A stretch of DNA of 64,000 nt from Blastomyces gilchristii SLH14081 (taxonomy: Eukaryota; Ascomycota; Eurotiomycetes; Onygenales; Ajellomycetaceae): the NCBI RefSeq assembly GCF_000003855.2, contig NW_003101682.1, forward strand, positions 6,847,361 to 6,911,360, read 5' to 3'. A program made the position numbers and the translations under genes. The notes under the pieces were generated by a model, which was given only the letters and a program-made list of their open reading frames with translations, was not told where the DNA came from and did no database searches. Of the stretch, positions 11,155 through 22,400 are shown in pieces. The stretch's first letter is position 1. Each line of letters begins with the position of its first letter.

Positions 11155-12985
11155 ATGAAAGCCACAGCCGTGTCTGCGTTGGCGGCAGCCATTTTCGGGG
11201 CATCGTCTGCTCTCGCTGGTGTGGCCAGCAATGTCCAGGCCAGAGAGAGCAAAATCACTCCTGTCACAGTCAAGGGGAATGGTAATGTTTCGAACCACAC
11301 CACCTTTGGCATGGCCAGGACCTAATACCCAAGATGGGGCGGTATACTGACTGTGCTTTTTTTGTTCGATAGCATTCTGGCAGGGAAACAGGCGTTTTTA
11401 TATACGCGGAGTGTAAGTCACCTAGATAAATACCCTTTGTTTTATATCGATTTTGTTTCCATTTCATCTCTGTCCCTGGTTAGTAAAACATTGAAATACA
11501 TTCTAATCTGATATCTTGCTTTATATAGCGATTATCAACCAGTTAGTCCAGACTAAACGGACCCTTGAACCCCCAGTATCTAAAGCAAGGATTGTGTTTG
11601 CTGAAATTATTTCACAGGGAGGAGCTTCCAAGGTCAAGGATCCCATCGCTGATCCTGAGGTATGCAAACGAGACATCGCCAAATTCAAGGAGCTGGGCCT
11701 GAACACTATCCGCATTTACACTGTCGACAACAGCAAGGACCACGACGAGTGCATGCAGGCTCTGGCTGATGCCGGCATCTACCTTGTCCTCGATGTCAAC
11801 ACTCCTAAGTATTCTATTAACCGCATGGGTAGATCCTTCCCTGCCCCTGGCCTGAACCCGAACATAGTTGTATTTTTCTGACATATCCAATAGAACCCGA
11901 GATTTCCTACAATGACGTATACCTCCAGAACGTCTTTGCTACCGTCGCAATGTTCGCGAAATATGACAACACTCTAGTATGTTAAAGCAGCAACGGAGCT
12001 TGAGTTCTGCCAGCTTGCTAATGGCTGACTACAGGCTTTCTTCTCCGGAAACGAGGTTATCAACGATGGGCCTACCTCTAAAACCGCCCCTTACGTCAAA
12101 GCAGTCACTCGTGATATTCGCCAATTTATCCGTAAGCAGGGCTTGAGAGAAGTCCCTGTTGGCTACTCTGCGGTATGGATGACGTAGAAGTTATGATATA
12201 GAGCGGAACGGTGCTCCCAGTGCTAACTATGCATTTCACTTCTGAACAGGCTGATGTCGACTCCAACCGTCTCCAGATGGCGCAGTACATGAACTGCGGT
12301 CCTGATGACGAGCGCAGCGATTTCTTTGCTTTCAACGATTACTCCTGGTGTGACCCATCCACCTTCGAGAAGGCCGGCTGGGACAAAAAAGTCGAGCTGT
12401 TCTCCGGGTATGGACTGCCCCTTTTCCTCTCGGAGTACGGCTGTAACACGAACACACGCGAGTGGAACGAAGTGAAGGCTCTGTACTCCGAGAAAATGAC
12501 CAGCGTCTACTCTGGTGGTCTCGCCTATGAATATTCCCAGGAGCCCAATAACTATGGTTTGGTTGAACTTAAGGACGGCAAGGTTAAGACTCGCAAAGAC
12601 TTCGACACGCTGAAGAAAGCCTTTCGCTGCCGCCAAGAACCCAGCCGGTGACGGTGGATATAATGAGGCCGGTGGAGCCAGCCCATGCCCCAAGAAGAAC
12701 GCTCCCAGCTGGGATGTTGATGGTGATAAACTGCCTGCCATCCCTGAGCCGGCAAAGGTATATGTCATGAAAGGCGCTGGAAAAGGTCCTGGCCTAGGCG
12801 GTTCTGGTAGCCAAAACGCTGGCACCGGATCATCTGGCTCGGCTGAACCAGGTTCTGGTGCTGTAGACGGCAAGACTGGCAAAGGGGGTTCCGGGGGGCA
12901 AGGAAACGGTGCTGTTGGCTTACACCCCGGATATGCCGTCGTGTCGATGTCGATGGTCACTGCGGCTTTCTTCCTGATGAACTAG
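11155..12985 (+). pseudogene. GH72 beta-1,3-glucanosyltransferase (Gel1/Gas1 type), frameshifted near the 3' end
   Basis: Cell-wall enzyme that cleaves beta-1,3-glucan and transfers the new reducing end onto another chain, elongating wall glucan; normally GPI-anchored. Exons 11155-11281, 11373-11412, 11529-11541 (13 nt), 11618-11828, 11894-11976, 12035-12172 and 12250 onward, all GT-AG. A signal peptide covers about residues 1-22. The acid/base Glu is in FFSGNEVIND (about 165) and the nucleophile Glu in FLSEYGCN (about 266), as in family 72. After LKKAF the frame breaks: one extra T in the TTT at 12622-12624 leads to TGA at 12649-12651. Removing one base restores a Gly/Ser-rich linker and a hydrophobic C-terminus (stop 12983-12985), giving 448 aa, the usual Gel1 length with no X8 domain. 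Either a sequencing or assembly error, or a real allele that loses the GPI anchor. Confidence 0.85.
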
Positions 12986-14269
12986 TCGTACATACATTGG
13001 ATGGGGGCTCTTTCTTTCTTTCTTTCTTTTCTTTTCTCATTACATAACTCTCTCGATCATAATAAAGTTGAAGGGGCTTGGGGTTAATAGTTCCTTCGTC
13101 TGTTTCTTCTTTTTTCCGGTGGCTTGTTATAAGTAGAATGTATGATACCCCCCCGACCAGCCCTAACCACAAGGCTATATTAGTCCTAGAGAATATTCCA
13201 AAAGTTGGAACTGTGGCTCAATCTGTTTACTACGTATCTTATTGCACACTTCTGAGGGAACGAACGTATGGAACACCAAATCAAGCAATACCGACTTCAG
13301 GGTCGTCTTCGATGTTCGTCGATGAAGCCCGGAGTCAACGATCTTGCAAATGGAACTGCTACAGTTGAACCTCCTGTCTTCGAAGAAAACGGGTTTGTTA
13401 TTTAGTCGATCTTCAGGTTCTCGAGGAGCTATTGGGAGAATGACCCCGGAATGATTGAGCTTGGACTCATGGAGCTACATCGCCTACTCGGTGCATGTAA
13501 ACATCAAGAGTCAAGAACCGTCCAGCTGTGTTGTGCTAGACTGAATGCCTTATCTCTCTCTTCTGGACAGGGTTTAAGTTTGGGCAGCCTTGCAGCCCAC
13601 GAGACAAATCAACGCCGATTATGTTGTATCCGTGAATTCCCTTTTTAAATTTAGCACCAACGAAAGGTGACGCGACCATACGCGCAGCATCCGAGCGAGT
13701 CCATCCTGGGACCATGATAAGCGATTCTTGCTTCCATTCAGTACTACGTATTCAACTCCAGGCTAAAAATATTGTTCTATTAAATCAAAACAGATCTAAT
13801 CTTCTCGAATTTATACCTCTACCAGAGACAGAGCGAGAAAATGCATGTATGTCATCTTCACTTTGTCAAGTTCCAAAACCAACCTACTCATAGAGTACTC
13901 CCACGATGCGAAGAAAACACGCAGTCATCATCCAAACCTTCGCAGTGTTCAGGTCAGCGCGAGTCAGAGGTAGAAGAGGCGACGGTGGGCTTGGTTTCAG
14001 ATTTCAAGGCCCTGGAGCAACTCACTAGCTCCAGCGCGGCTGTGAAAGCGAAACGGGCATCGAATGTCTTAGATCGGGTCCCAGAAAACACACACCTCGA
14101 CGTGCAGGTTGGGGAAGGTTCTACCGACAACGATAAGGGGAAATCCAAAGAAAGTCGTTGAATGTCATATGAATGTGGACCAAGTCTGAGAAAGTATGTA
14201 CCCTAAGTCGCAGGCGAAGTGGGAGCTGAACTTTGTATGCATTGGAGTGCGATACATCGGTTTCTGTGC
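12986..14269. other. Intergenic region, no confident gene
   Basis: Contains the GH72 3' UTR with a TTTC microsatellite at about 13011-13036. The short open frames at 13078-13368 and 13451-13648 have no recognisable similarity and no splice context. One somewhat better frame is listed separately at 13841-14161. Confidence 0.5.
13841..14161 (+). CDS. Hypothetical small ORF (106 aa), possibly a gene fragment
   Basis: An ATG-initiated frame with hydrophilic composition in its second half: Glu/Ser-rich around SEVEEATVGLVSDFKALEQL and a charged C-terminus DNDKGKSKESR. No family is recognised. It could be the last exon of a decayed gene or chance; base composition is normal for the genic segment. 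An overlapping minus-strand frame (13954-14148) is its shadow. Confidence 0.25.
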   Translation: MHVCHLHFVKFQNQPTHRVLPRCEENTQSSSKPSQCSGQRESEVEEATVGLVSDFKALEQLTSSSAAVKAKRASNVLDRVPENTHLDVQVGEGSTDNDKGKSKESR

Positions 14270-15019
14270 CTAGTTGTTCATCTGAAACGCCTCTCTGAGC
14301 TGGATGTCACAGTTCTTCTTGTCATTACATTTTGCCCGAATGAAAGCGCTGGCTTCGCGACACCAATAAAACCCAACAATCTTGTAGAATTCCTGATCTT
14401 TTAAGTGCTGCGCAGCGAACTGGGGTTGGATTCTGTCGTAGAAGAGCGAATGCAGGGCTGGCGGACTCCGCAGAGCAAGGTTATACCAAAATGTCCCGAT
14501 TTTCCACCCGGACCGTATGGTGTGAGACAACCTACATCGATGGCTCTCGGCTTCCTCTACCTTCCTTTTCACTTTCTTCGAGGATCCGCGTAAATTCTTC
14601 AACATGGTTGTTGTAAGGGTCTAAGTCGATTGCATCAAGCTCCTTACCGCCTAGCCAGTGCGGGAGCTGGATGAACTCAAAAGGAAGAGAAGCAGCCCAT
14701 TCCAGGTCAATTATATCAGTGATGTTGCAGTCTTTGTCCACAAAGATATTGCTCTGATGGAGGTCAGTCAAGGAAAATGCAAATGGGCCAGCATCATAGT
14801 CATGATACATCTGACTAATGCAGTCACCTATACCCTTGACAGCATTCAAGTTATGTCGAAGCTGATTGTCATGATATGACAGAAGATCAGTGACGTATGC
14901 AATCACACTTGTGTAAGTGCGGTCCCTCACTATGTGCATGAGAACCTCTGTGTTTTCTAATTCTTGAAGCATTGAAGTTAGAGGTTGATTGGCCAACCTG
15001 AGAAATCTGTTATCATTGA
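14270..15019 (-). pseudogene. Aminoglycoside-phosphotransferase-like (fungal APH family) pseudogene, 5'-truncated and frameshifted
   Basis: Remnant of the large fungal APH/choline-kinase-like family, whose substrates are mostly unknown. On the minus strand an exon begins after a TTTTACAG acceptor at 15020-15021 and reads NDNRFLRLANQPLTSMLQ. The kinase core follows: FAFSLTDLHQSNIFVD (catalytic-loop Asp and Asn) and ITDIIDLEWAASLP (metal-binding Asp). The frame shifts by one base at about 14545-14590, after EEFTRILEE. The C-terminal family block (TIRSGWKIGTFWYNLALRSP, then LFYDRIQPQFA) continues in the other frame to a stop at 14270. The N-terminal half expected beyond 15020 is missing; that DNA holds a hairpin element and the start of the transposon desert. 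Probably a gene broken by transposon activity. Confidence 0.75.
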
Positions 15020-15089
15020 CTGTAAAAGATTCAATTTTTAGTAGTTTTATTCAGCTCATTGCTAGCATTAGATGTGAAGCCTGCTACTA

Positions 15090-15195
15090 AGGGCCTGTTC
15101 GGTGACCCCGTCCAGGGCCGTATAAGTCCGTACAGTGCCAGCTTGTACGGCCCTGGACAGCTCTGGCCAGGGTTATACATGCTAACCTGGCCGGA
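15090..15195. repeat. GC-rich double hairpin at the desert border
   Basis: A perfect 13-bp inverted repeat (15110-15122 with 15146-15158, arm GTCCAGGGCCGTA) encloses a 23-nt loop. It is followed at about 15164-15192 by an imperfect one (GGCCAGGGTT / AACCTGGCC). The island begins with GGGCCTGTTCGG, similar to termini of some PIF/Harbinger-type MITEs, but I cannot demonstrate a target duplication. It lies just upstream of the truncated APH pseudogene. Confidence 0.6.
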
Positions 15196-15199
15196 TAAG

Positions 15200-15660
15200 G
15201 CCTTCTGTTCAGTAGATTCTGTGTATAACTCTGTACAACTCGCCAAGCATGCCAAGCTGACAGTCAGATTCATATTATAGAGTTCAATGATGTATTTAGC
15301 TGAAAAAGTGATAGATCTAAACCTATTCAAGTTAAATCTGTACTGTATATGCTGGAATGAGTCATGATATTATACTGACATGTTTCAGTGTGGCTGTACA
15401 GAGTACAGAGTACAGCATTCAGAGACCTGCAAATATCATTAAAAATCAACAATCATGATGAGCAACTGTGATAATGTAACTTGAGAAGCAATATGACAGT
15501 ATCTATGTCATAGACAGCAGTTAATAAGGCTTGTCACTGCAAAAGTGATCAATTTGAGACTCATTAAGATTCATTTTTCACTGATATTTGATGTGTAAAG
15601 ACAACGTAATCAACCACCCAACGCCCGCTTACACCCAACACCCGCCATTTTGCCATCATG
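15200..15660. other. Transition zone into the AT-rich desert
   Basis: Base composition falls gradually. Includes a GAGTACA direct repeat at about 15398-15415 and, at 15602-15655, a short island with intact CCC and CG words that contrasts with everything after it. No gene is recognised. Confidence 0.45.
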
Positions 15661-18600
15661 ATGATGAAATATTTTCAACAATATCTCAACAACACAATTA
15701 GATTTTAAGGTGATATATTATATGATGAAAATATATATAGAAAATTACACATAAAAATATACAGCTAATCCTGTAGATGTTTATTGAACTTAATAACTTA
15801 CTCAGAATATGAAATCTTAAGTAAAGACAGATTTAGTAAATAAGCAGTTATTAAATCAGTAGAGATTGTAATATCATCAGATTTCTTCAACAGTGAATTC
15901 ATGAGTACTCTGACAGGGCTCTGAAAATGTGATTTAGTCACTCTTTATGAAATCAAGAGTCTACTTCAGAAGTAGTTATCTGAATCATGAATAACTCTTA
16001 TAGAAGAAGTCTCAGAGAACTTATTAATTACTCACAGAATATCATTCTCTGCATCTGTGACAGAGAAACTCTTTAAACTTACAAATAAATCAATCTCAGT
16101 AAAGAATATTCTTGAGCATCTTCTATGAAATTAAGCTATTTTTCTATAAGAAATACTTACTGTCTGTAAACATTCTTAAACTGAGTCTTTAGATATAATC
16201 TTCAGAGATACTTATAAACTGAAAAGAAACTTTCTTAAATTATAATTACTTAAGATTACTTATTAAATTATAATCTATAAAAGCTTTTATAAGTTTATAT
16301 TTAAAATTGACTTACAAGCTTAGCTGTGTAATATGAAAGATGAAGAAGCTATTATTTATATAATAATAAATCTCTACTATACTGAAGTTAAGAACTGGCT
16401 GAATTATCTAGAGAATGATTATAAGAGATTTCACTAATCTATTCTTAAGATCTATTTAGAGAATAAGTTGAAGAACTTTATAAGCTGAACAGAGAACATC
16501 TGAACTGTAATTATTAATATTAGAAAAAGAGATGAGAAATCTGATAAAAACTACTTATAGTACTTTATAAAATTATGATATAAATTGAGATCTGTAGAAA
16601 TAGAGCTCTGAAATAAGACCTGAATAATGATATTTATAAAGAGACTGAATAAAAATATATAGAATAAGCTTATTAAGTAAGACTCTAAGTTCTTAATTCT
16701 GAAGAAATTGATAACTCTTATTTATTACTTATAAATTACTGTAAGAGTTATAAATTTATAAAGAGTGAATCACTAACTAACTCTATAAGAATTAAAATAA
16801 TAGAGAACAGATTTATTAGAGAAAAATAATAAGATATAGAGAGATTTATATCTAACTACTGAGTAGAGAGAGAGAGCTTTATAAGCTCTTATAAACAGAG
16901 TATATAATAGAGAGACTAAGAAAAAGAGACTTTATTTTATCTATTCTAAATTAAAACATCTCTGTATAAACTATCTGAATAAATTAAAATAGAAATTTAA
17001 GAAGTTATAGACAGAGTTAGTAACAGTCTTCTTAAGAGTTTTAAAGCTAATATCTGAATCTGTTACTCTCTCAATAAAAATACTTACTTATAAGAAGAGA
17101 CTACACTACAGTACTACTGTCTTATAAGTATGAAAAGTATTAATAAACTCAGAATCTCAGATCACTATAGTGTTTCTAAAGCTTATGAAGTGAATAAACT
17201 GAATAATAAAAACTGAGAATCTGCTCTTATAATAAGCAGACTGTGAGAACTCAGATCTGAGAACTAAGAGACTTATAAGAGTTATCTTTAAATTATAAAA
17301 TCTCTTCAGAATCTGAAGAGAATTTATAGAAACTATAATTATTATAGATATTACAGATAATATATACTTAAGACTTATATAACTTCAAAAATATAATTTA
17401 TATATAGCTGTTTATAAGTCAGGTTTATACTTTCAATCAGTGTTGATAGACTCACTTATAAAGATAGAATTAGTTAATACTATAGAGTTAATTAGAGAAG
17501 ACAAGCTTATCTATATAATAACTTTATAAATATCTGAGAACTTCACAGTTATAAAAACTGAGCTTCAGATATCAGAGAAATACTGAGATCTTATAGAGAT
17601 ATTTAACTTAGTAAAGACAGCTGAGCTTTCTTCTTACTATAAGAAGAACTTAATAATAAATTTAATAGAAGAGTAGAAACTCTTCTGAGAATTAATCTAT
17701 AAGCTCTTTTATTATGAGACAGAGATCTTACAGATCTATATAAAGAAGAATCTGAAGAATAACTTTATCTAATCTTTATAAATCTCTATAGAAGTCTCTG
17801 TAATATTCATGAAGAAGAAGAATAAAAATTTCAGATTATATATAAACTATTACAATCTGAACTTCAAGATAATAAAGAGTTACTATTCTTTATCTCTGAT
17901 TGAGAATATAATCAACTGTCTCACAGAAGCTGTTATATTCATATAACTGAATATAATTAATATATATACATAACTGTGAATACAGTCTAAGAATAAATAA
18001 AAGACTGTCTTTAAAACTATACTAAGATTGTTTAAATATCTAGTAATATCTTTTAATCTGACTAATATCTCTATAGTATTTCAGTCTTTTATTAATAAAA
18101 TACTTTATATATATCTGAATATCTTCATGATAATATATCTGAATAATGTGATAGTGTACTTTATAAAGAAGAAAGAATACACTGAGTATGTATAAAGTGT
18201 ATTAAAGATCTTAGATAAGATAGAACTGTATATTAAGTTTATAAAGTATAACTTCAGTGTCTATTAGATTAATTTTCTAGAATATATAATTATCACAGAT
18301 AATATTCAGATGAAATCTTCACAGATTAAGACTATTCTATTATAATCAGAGTTAACTAGTATTTATAAAATTTAAATCTTTCTAAGTTTTATGAATTTCT
18401 ATAAATAGTTTATCTTTATATTTATAAGAATCTTCTTAACTCTTACAGACATGCTGAAGAGTGAAAATAAGAAGAAGTCATTCTATAAATAGAGAATAAA
18501 AAGATTATTAAGAAGAAAGAGCTGTAAGAACTTTCTTATCTTAAAAGCTTACAGAGTCTTTATAAGATTGAAATAGATATTTATAAATACAGTGATACTA

Positions 18601-18740
18601 TTTCACTTTAATCTCTTACTCTTAATTAGATTAGAGACAGATGTCTTTTTCTTTATAATTTCAGAAATAGTCTTATAACTACAGTTAAATGAGAACTGAG
18701 TTTCAGTGATCTTTTTCTTATAAAAGATGTAACTTATAGA
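15660..18740 (+). mobile_element. Outer Ty3/Gypsy element, left half (gag to start of RNase H), RIP-mutated
   Basis: Oldest plus-strand retrotransposon. Through many stops one reads a gag-like region from about 16334, a protease-like stretch at about 17390-17480, and a reverse transcriptase at about 17800-18420. RT blocks: FRLYINYYNLN, then YYSLSLI, NLTNISIVFQ, YLNNVIVYF (YxDD region) and FLEYIIITDNIQM. RNase H begins at LETDVFFFI and stops at 18740, where another element interrupts it. The rest continues at 33731. Even CA is largely converted to TA here, unlike the younger insertions. The left boundary and 5' LTR could not be found. Confidence 0.8.
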
Positions 18741-18935
18741 TATGGTTCAGAAGAACATACAACTGTCAAGGTGGTTCGGAAGAACGTACAACCGTCGGAT
18801 AATAACGCGGCCGCTTCCGAACTTGCTTATAAATGTAAAGAAGTCATAGCGGCCACTAATTAATTTAGCATACAATATATAAGAAGCTGATGTACACCTG
18901 TAATTATACACTGACTGAAGCAACCTTTGAATCAC
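18741..18935 (+). repeat. 5' LTR of the nested element
   Basis: 195 bp. The first half keeps CpG-rich sequence (AACGCGGCCGCTTCCG) while the second half is mutated. Aligns end to end without gaps with 33531-33725, mostly by transitions. Confidence 0.85.
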
Positions 18936-20647
18936 ATCTGATAGCATGTCTAAAAACCGGTGAGAAGCACAGACTTCTTCAGAATGTGATAATTTCATCT
19001 ATGAAGTGATTCATAGTTATCATGCCAGTGTGATTCTAGAATGTCTCAAAAGATAGCATATGAAGAGTAGTGAGTGAAAGAGCATCTGATTGATACTGCT
19101 TCACTTATTAAGAAAATGCCATGTATGTAAATAAATGAGATGTGAGAAAAGAAATGAGAGTAATAAACCAGATTCAAAGAAGTTCACTTTCTATCTAAAA
19201 GAAGAATAAAAAGAGAGAGATGATCATCATCAGAGTTATATAATAATAACAGAAATTATATAGTGATATAATAATATAGTAATATAATAATAGATATTGT
19301 ACAATTAATAAGAAATCACTGAAATGAATATCTCTTCTAGTTAATATGAATAACACTCTTCTCTGCTATCTGAACTGAAAGATATACAGAACCTCTCAGA
19401 GAATTTACTCAAAGTAGTAAGAAAAGCAGCTGAAATCACTGAACTGAAATCAAAGCTCTGTATGTGTATGAGAATTCTAAATGAGATTGAGGTCTTGTGT
19501 ATACAGTGACAGACTGAGATGAAAGTTAAATAACAATTAACATTCACTGCAGATCAAGTATTCACTATGAAAAGCTTCACTGACATAATCATCATCATCA
19601 ATAAGAATAGAGAAAATCAGGTCTTAGATCTGCAGTGAGAGATTGAATATTTACAGATAACTATGCTAAATCTGAAGATCTTATCACAATTGTTCACAAT
19701 CTCTTCAGAAGTGTATATATTATCAGAGATCACTGCATAGAATGAGAATCTGAGTATGAAATATATTAAGTCAGAAGGTCTGCTGAAGTCACTATACTTC
19801 AATAATAATTAAAAAAATGATGCTGTAATCAGCTGACTAAGTCAGATATAATCATATTATTAGATTAAATATGAACTCACAGACAGATAGTTAATGAAAT
19901 TTCAACAAGTCTTAAGATCTACTGTGTTTCTACACAGAAAAGTGAAGTTATTATAAATGACTGATAAAAAGATGAATCTTATAGATCTGAAGTAATATTC
20001 ATTCTTATAAATATGAAATGAGTTTTTCAAATGAATCTTGTATAACTTTGAGAAAGAGAATTTATAAGATAAGCATTACAAACACTTTACTAAGTGTAGA
20101 TAAGTAAGTGATCTTATATTATACTTTACACACTTCAGCTTATACTATCTTATGTTAAATGAAGAGCTTTCAATATCTTTCTATTTACAGATCTTTATTC
20201 ATGATCTTACATCTGAGTTGAGAGCAGAATAAAAATGCTTAATCTTATAATCAGACACAGTGAAAGAAGCATACAACATTCTCATTATGCAGAAATAAGT
20301 AAGTCAATTGTAACAGAAAATACTGTAATCAAGTATATCTCAGTAGAGAACAGATAATCAGACTTCTATAATATAAGTTACACACTCAGATGCAATGAAT
20401 CTAGATCTGAATGTTATTATTAAAGTACTGAATTCTCTGAAAAAGAGATTCTCTGAGTGAAAATCTTGATATTATGAGTATTGAGCTTGCTTTAACTGCA
20501 GATACTAAAATTATGATGCAAAAGATTACACTCAGCATGCACAGTCAAGAGAAGTAAGAGAGTTAAAAAACTAGCAGAATCAGTGAGCTTGAAGACACTC
20601 ACTAATATTCTATGAAAAGTCTTCAAAGTGAAAGAGATGCTCATGTT
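18936..20647 (+). pseudogene. gag remnant of the nested LTR element
   Basis: Stop-riddled coding region between the 5' LTR and the hAT insertion. At 20488-20529 it reads CFNCRY*NYDAKDY, a CX2CX4HX4C zinc knuckle in which His and the last Cys are now Tyr, both explained by C-to-T or G-to-A transitions. This is typical retroviral-type nucleocapsid. An open minus-strand frame at 20492-20716 is a shadow. Confidence 0.65.
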
Positions 20648-21017
20648 TAGACTAACTGTGTGACCGTGTCTGAAACCAGAATCAAACTTTACAGTTGTTA
20701 TATTGTCTAAAAGCATTATTTCTGATCATGATTTGTATTCATCACATTGATCTCAAATCATGTTATTTTAAATATTAAAGATCTCAGATTCACTTTTCAA
20801 ATAAAAATCTAGTCTCAGATAAAGAATATGTTTGAATTCTTAGTTACATTTTCATTCTGATTTTATTATTGAAAATAACATTAAATGAGATTATGAAATC
20901 ATTTCTTACTTACATAATATTATAACATAGTGCTTATTTGTTGAAAATTTAATAGAGAGTATTATCAAATATTATTACTTTTCTGAATATAAATTATAAT
21001 TAATATCATTTTAATTA

Positions 21018-21200
21018 AAAAAAAAAATATAAAATATAAAAAATAACAAAAAAATAAAAAATAAAAAAACAAGAAAAAATCACAATAAAAAAAAAAAAGA
21101 GAAAGAAAAAAAGAAGAGAAAGAAAAAAAGAGAAAGAAAGAGAAAGAAAAAAAAAATAAAAAGAAAAAGAAAAAAATAAAAAATAAAAATAAAAAAAAAT
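21018..21200. repeat. A-rich low-complexity tract in hAT copy 1
   Basis: Imperfect A runs punctuated by G or T. The same tract appears reverse-complemented at about 46385-46575 in hAT copy 2, so it is part of the element. Confidence 0.85.
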
Positions 21201-22304
21201 CAAGATTACAGAGCTGTAGTACTCTTAAAATACTTACTTCTCAGAGTCTTTACAATATTCATCACTAACTGTATATCTCTCACAGTGAGAATAACACAGT
21301 TACAATGAGTCATTATCTTAATATCATCTAATAAATAATCAGTATATATCTATATAAATGTGAATAATTAGAAAATATACACTTAAAAAGTATGATCAGA
21401 ATGAACTCTGCTGTCACTTGAATAACATTAAGAATAGAATACTGAAATTGATGATTTCTCTCATTGATTTCACAGATAAGGTGTGTGAAGATGATCTTGA
21501 AGAATATAAGATTCTCTGACTTCTAATAGAAACAGATCTTATGAAGAGACTCTATTTTCATTATATCAGAGACTGAGTATTATTAAAAAGTATTACTTTA
21601 ATACACATGTACTTACTGCAGTGATTCACTCTCTATGCATGTGACTGAGAGTTACAGCTTTCTCATATCATACAGCTCTCTCTGAGATGCTGCTGTCAGT
21701 TTACAATTCATACAGTCTCTTAGTTCAGTACACACTATGTATATGCAGCTCTGTGTACTGAGACTGTGTTAGTCATTATAACCTGATGTGATACTTGCTT
21801 TTTACAGGCTATGTTTTGTTTGATTGAGAGCAGAAGGAAACACAACTGCTGTTTTATTTAAGAAGAGAAGTGAATAATTGAATCTGTAGAAGATAATTTG
21901 ATTTCTTCTACATTTGAAATTTAATTAGTCTATACTCTTCAATTTGAGAGTTTCTGAGAGTGTTTTAATAGTTTTCATACCAGCTTGAAATTAGTGATTG
22001 ATTGAAGAAGAGAAAAGAGAGAAGAAAGAAATAAGAATAACTTATCTTTATAATATAAAAACAGAGAATTGCTGCAATTATTTATTCTAGTAATAAAGAT
22101 CTGTTTTCTGCATGTATTTCTGATACAGATTATATAATAACTGTATACAAAGAATATCAACAGTGAATGTATTAAATGAAGATAATATTACTATATAACA
22201 CTGTAACTGTTTCTGTACATCACTGAAAGCTGTTGATATTTTCTTTAAGTCTCTTTATATTTGATAAGTCAGTAATATATTTCAATGCATTTCTTCTTTC
22301 ATTA

Positions 22305-22400
22305 TTATGATTATTATTATCATCATCATCATCATTATCACTATCATCATCATTATTATCATTATCATTATTATTATCATCATTATTATTACTATTATCA
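22305..22400. repeat. ATT/ATC trinucleotide repeat in hAT copy 1
   Basis: Imperfect ATT/ATC array. The open frame over it (His/Tyr-rich) is an artefact of the repeat. The counterpart in copy 2 lies at about 45228-45292. Confidence 0.85.
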
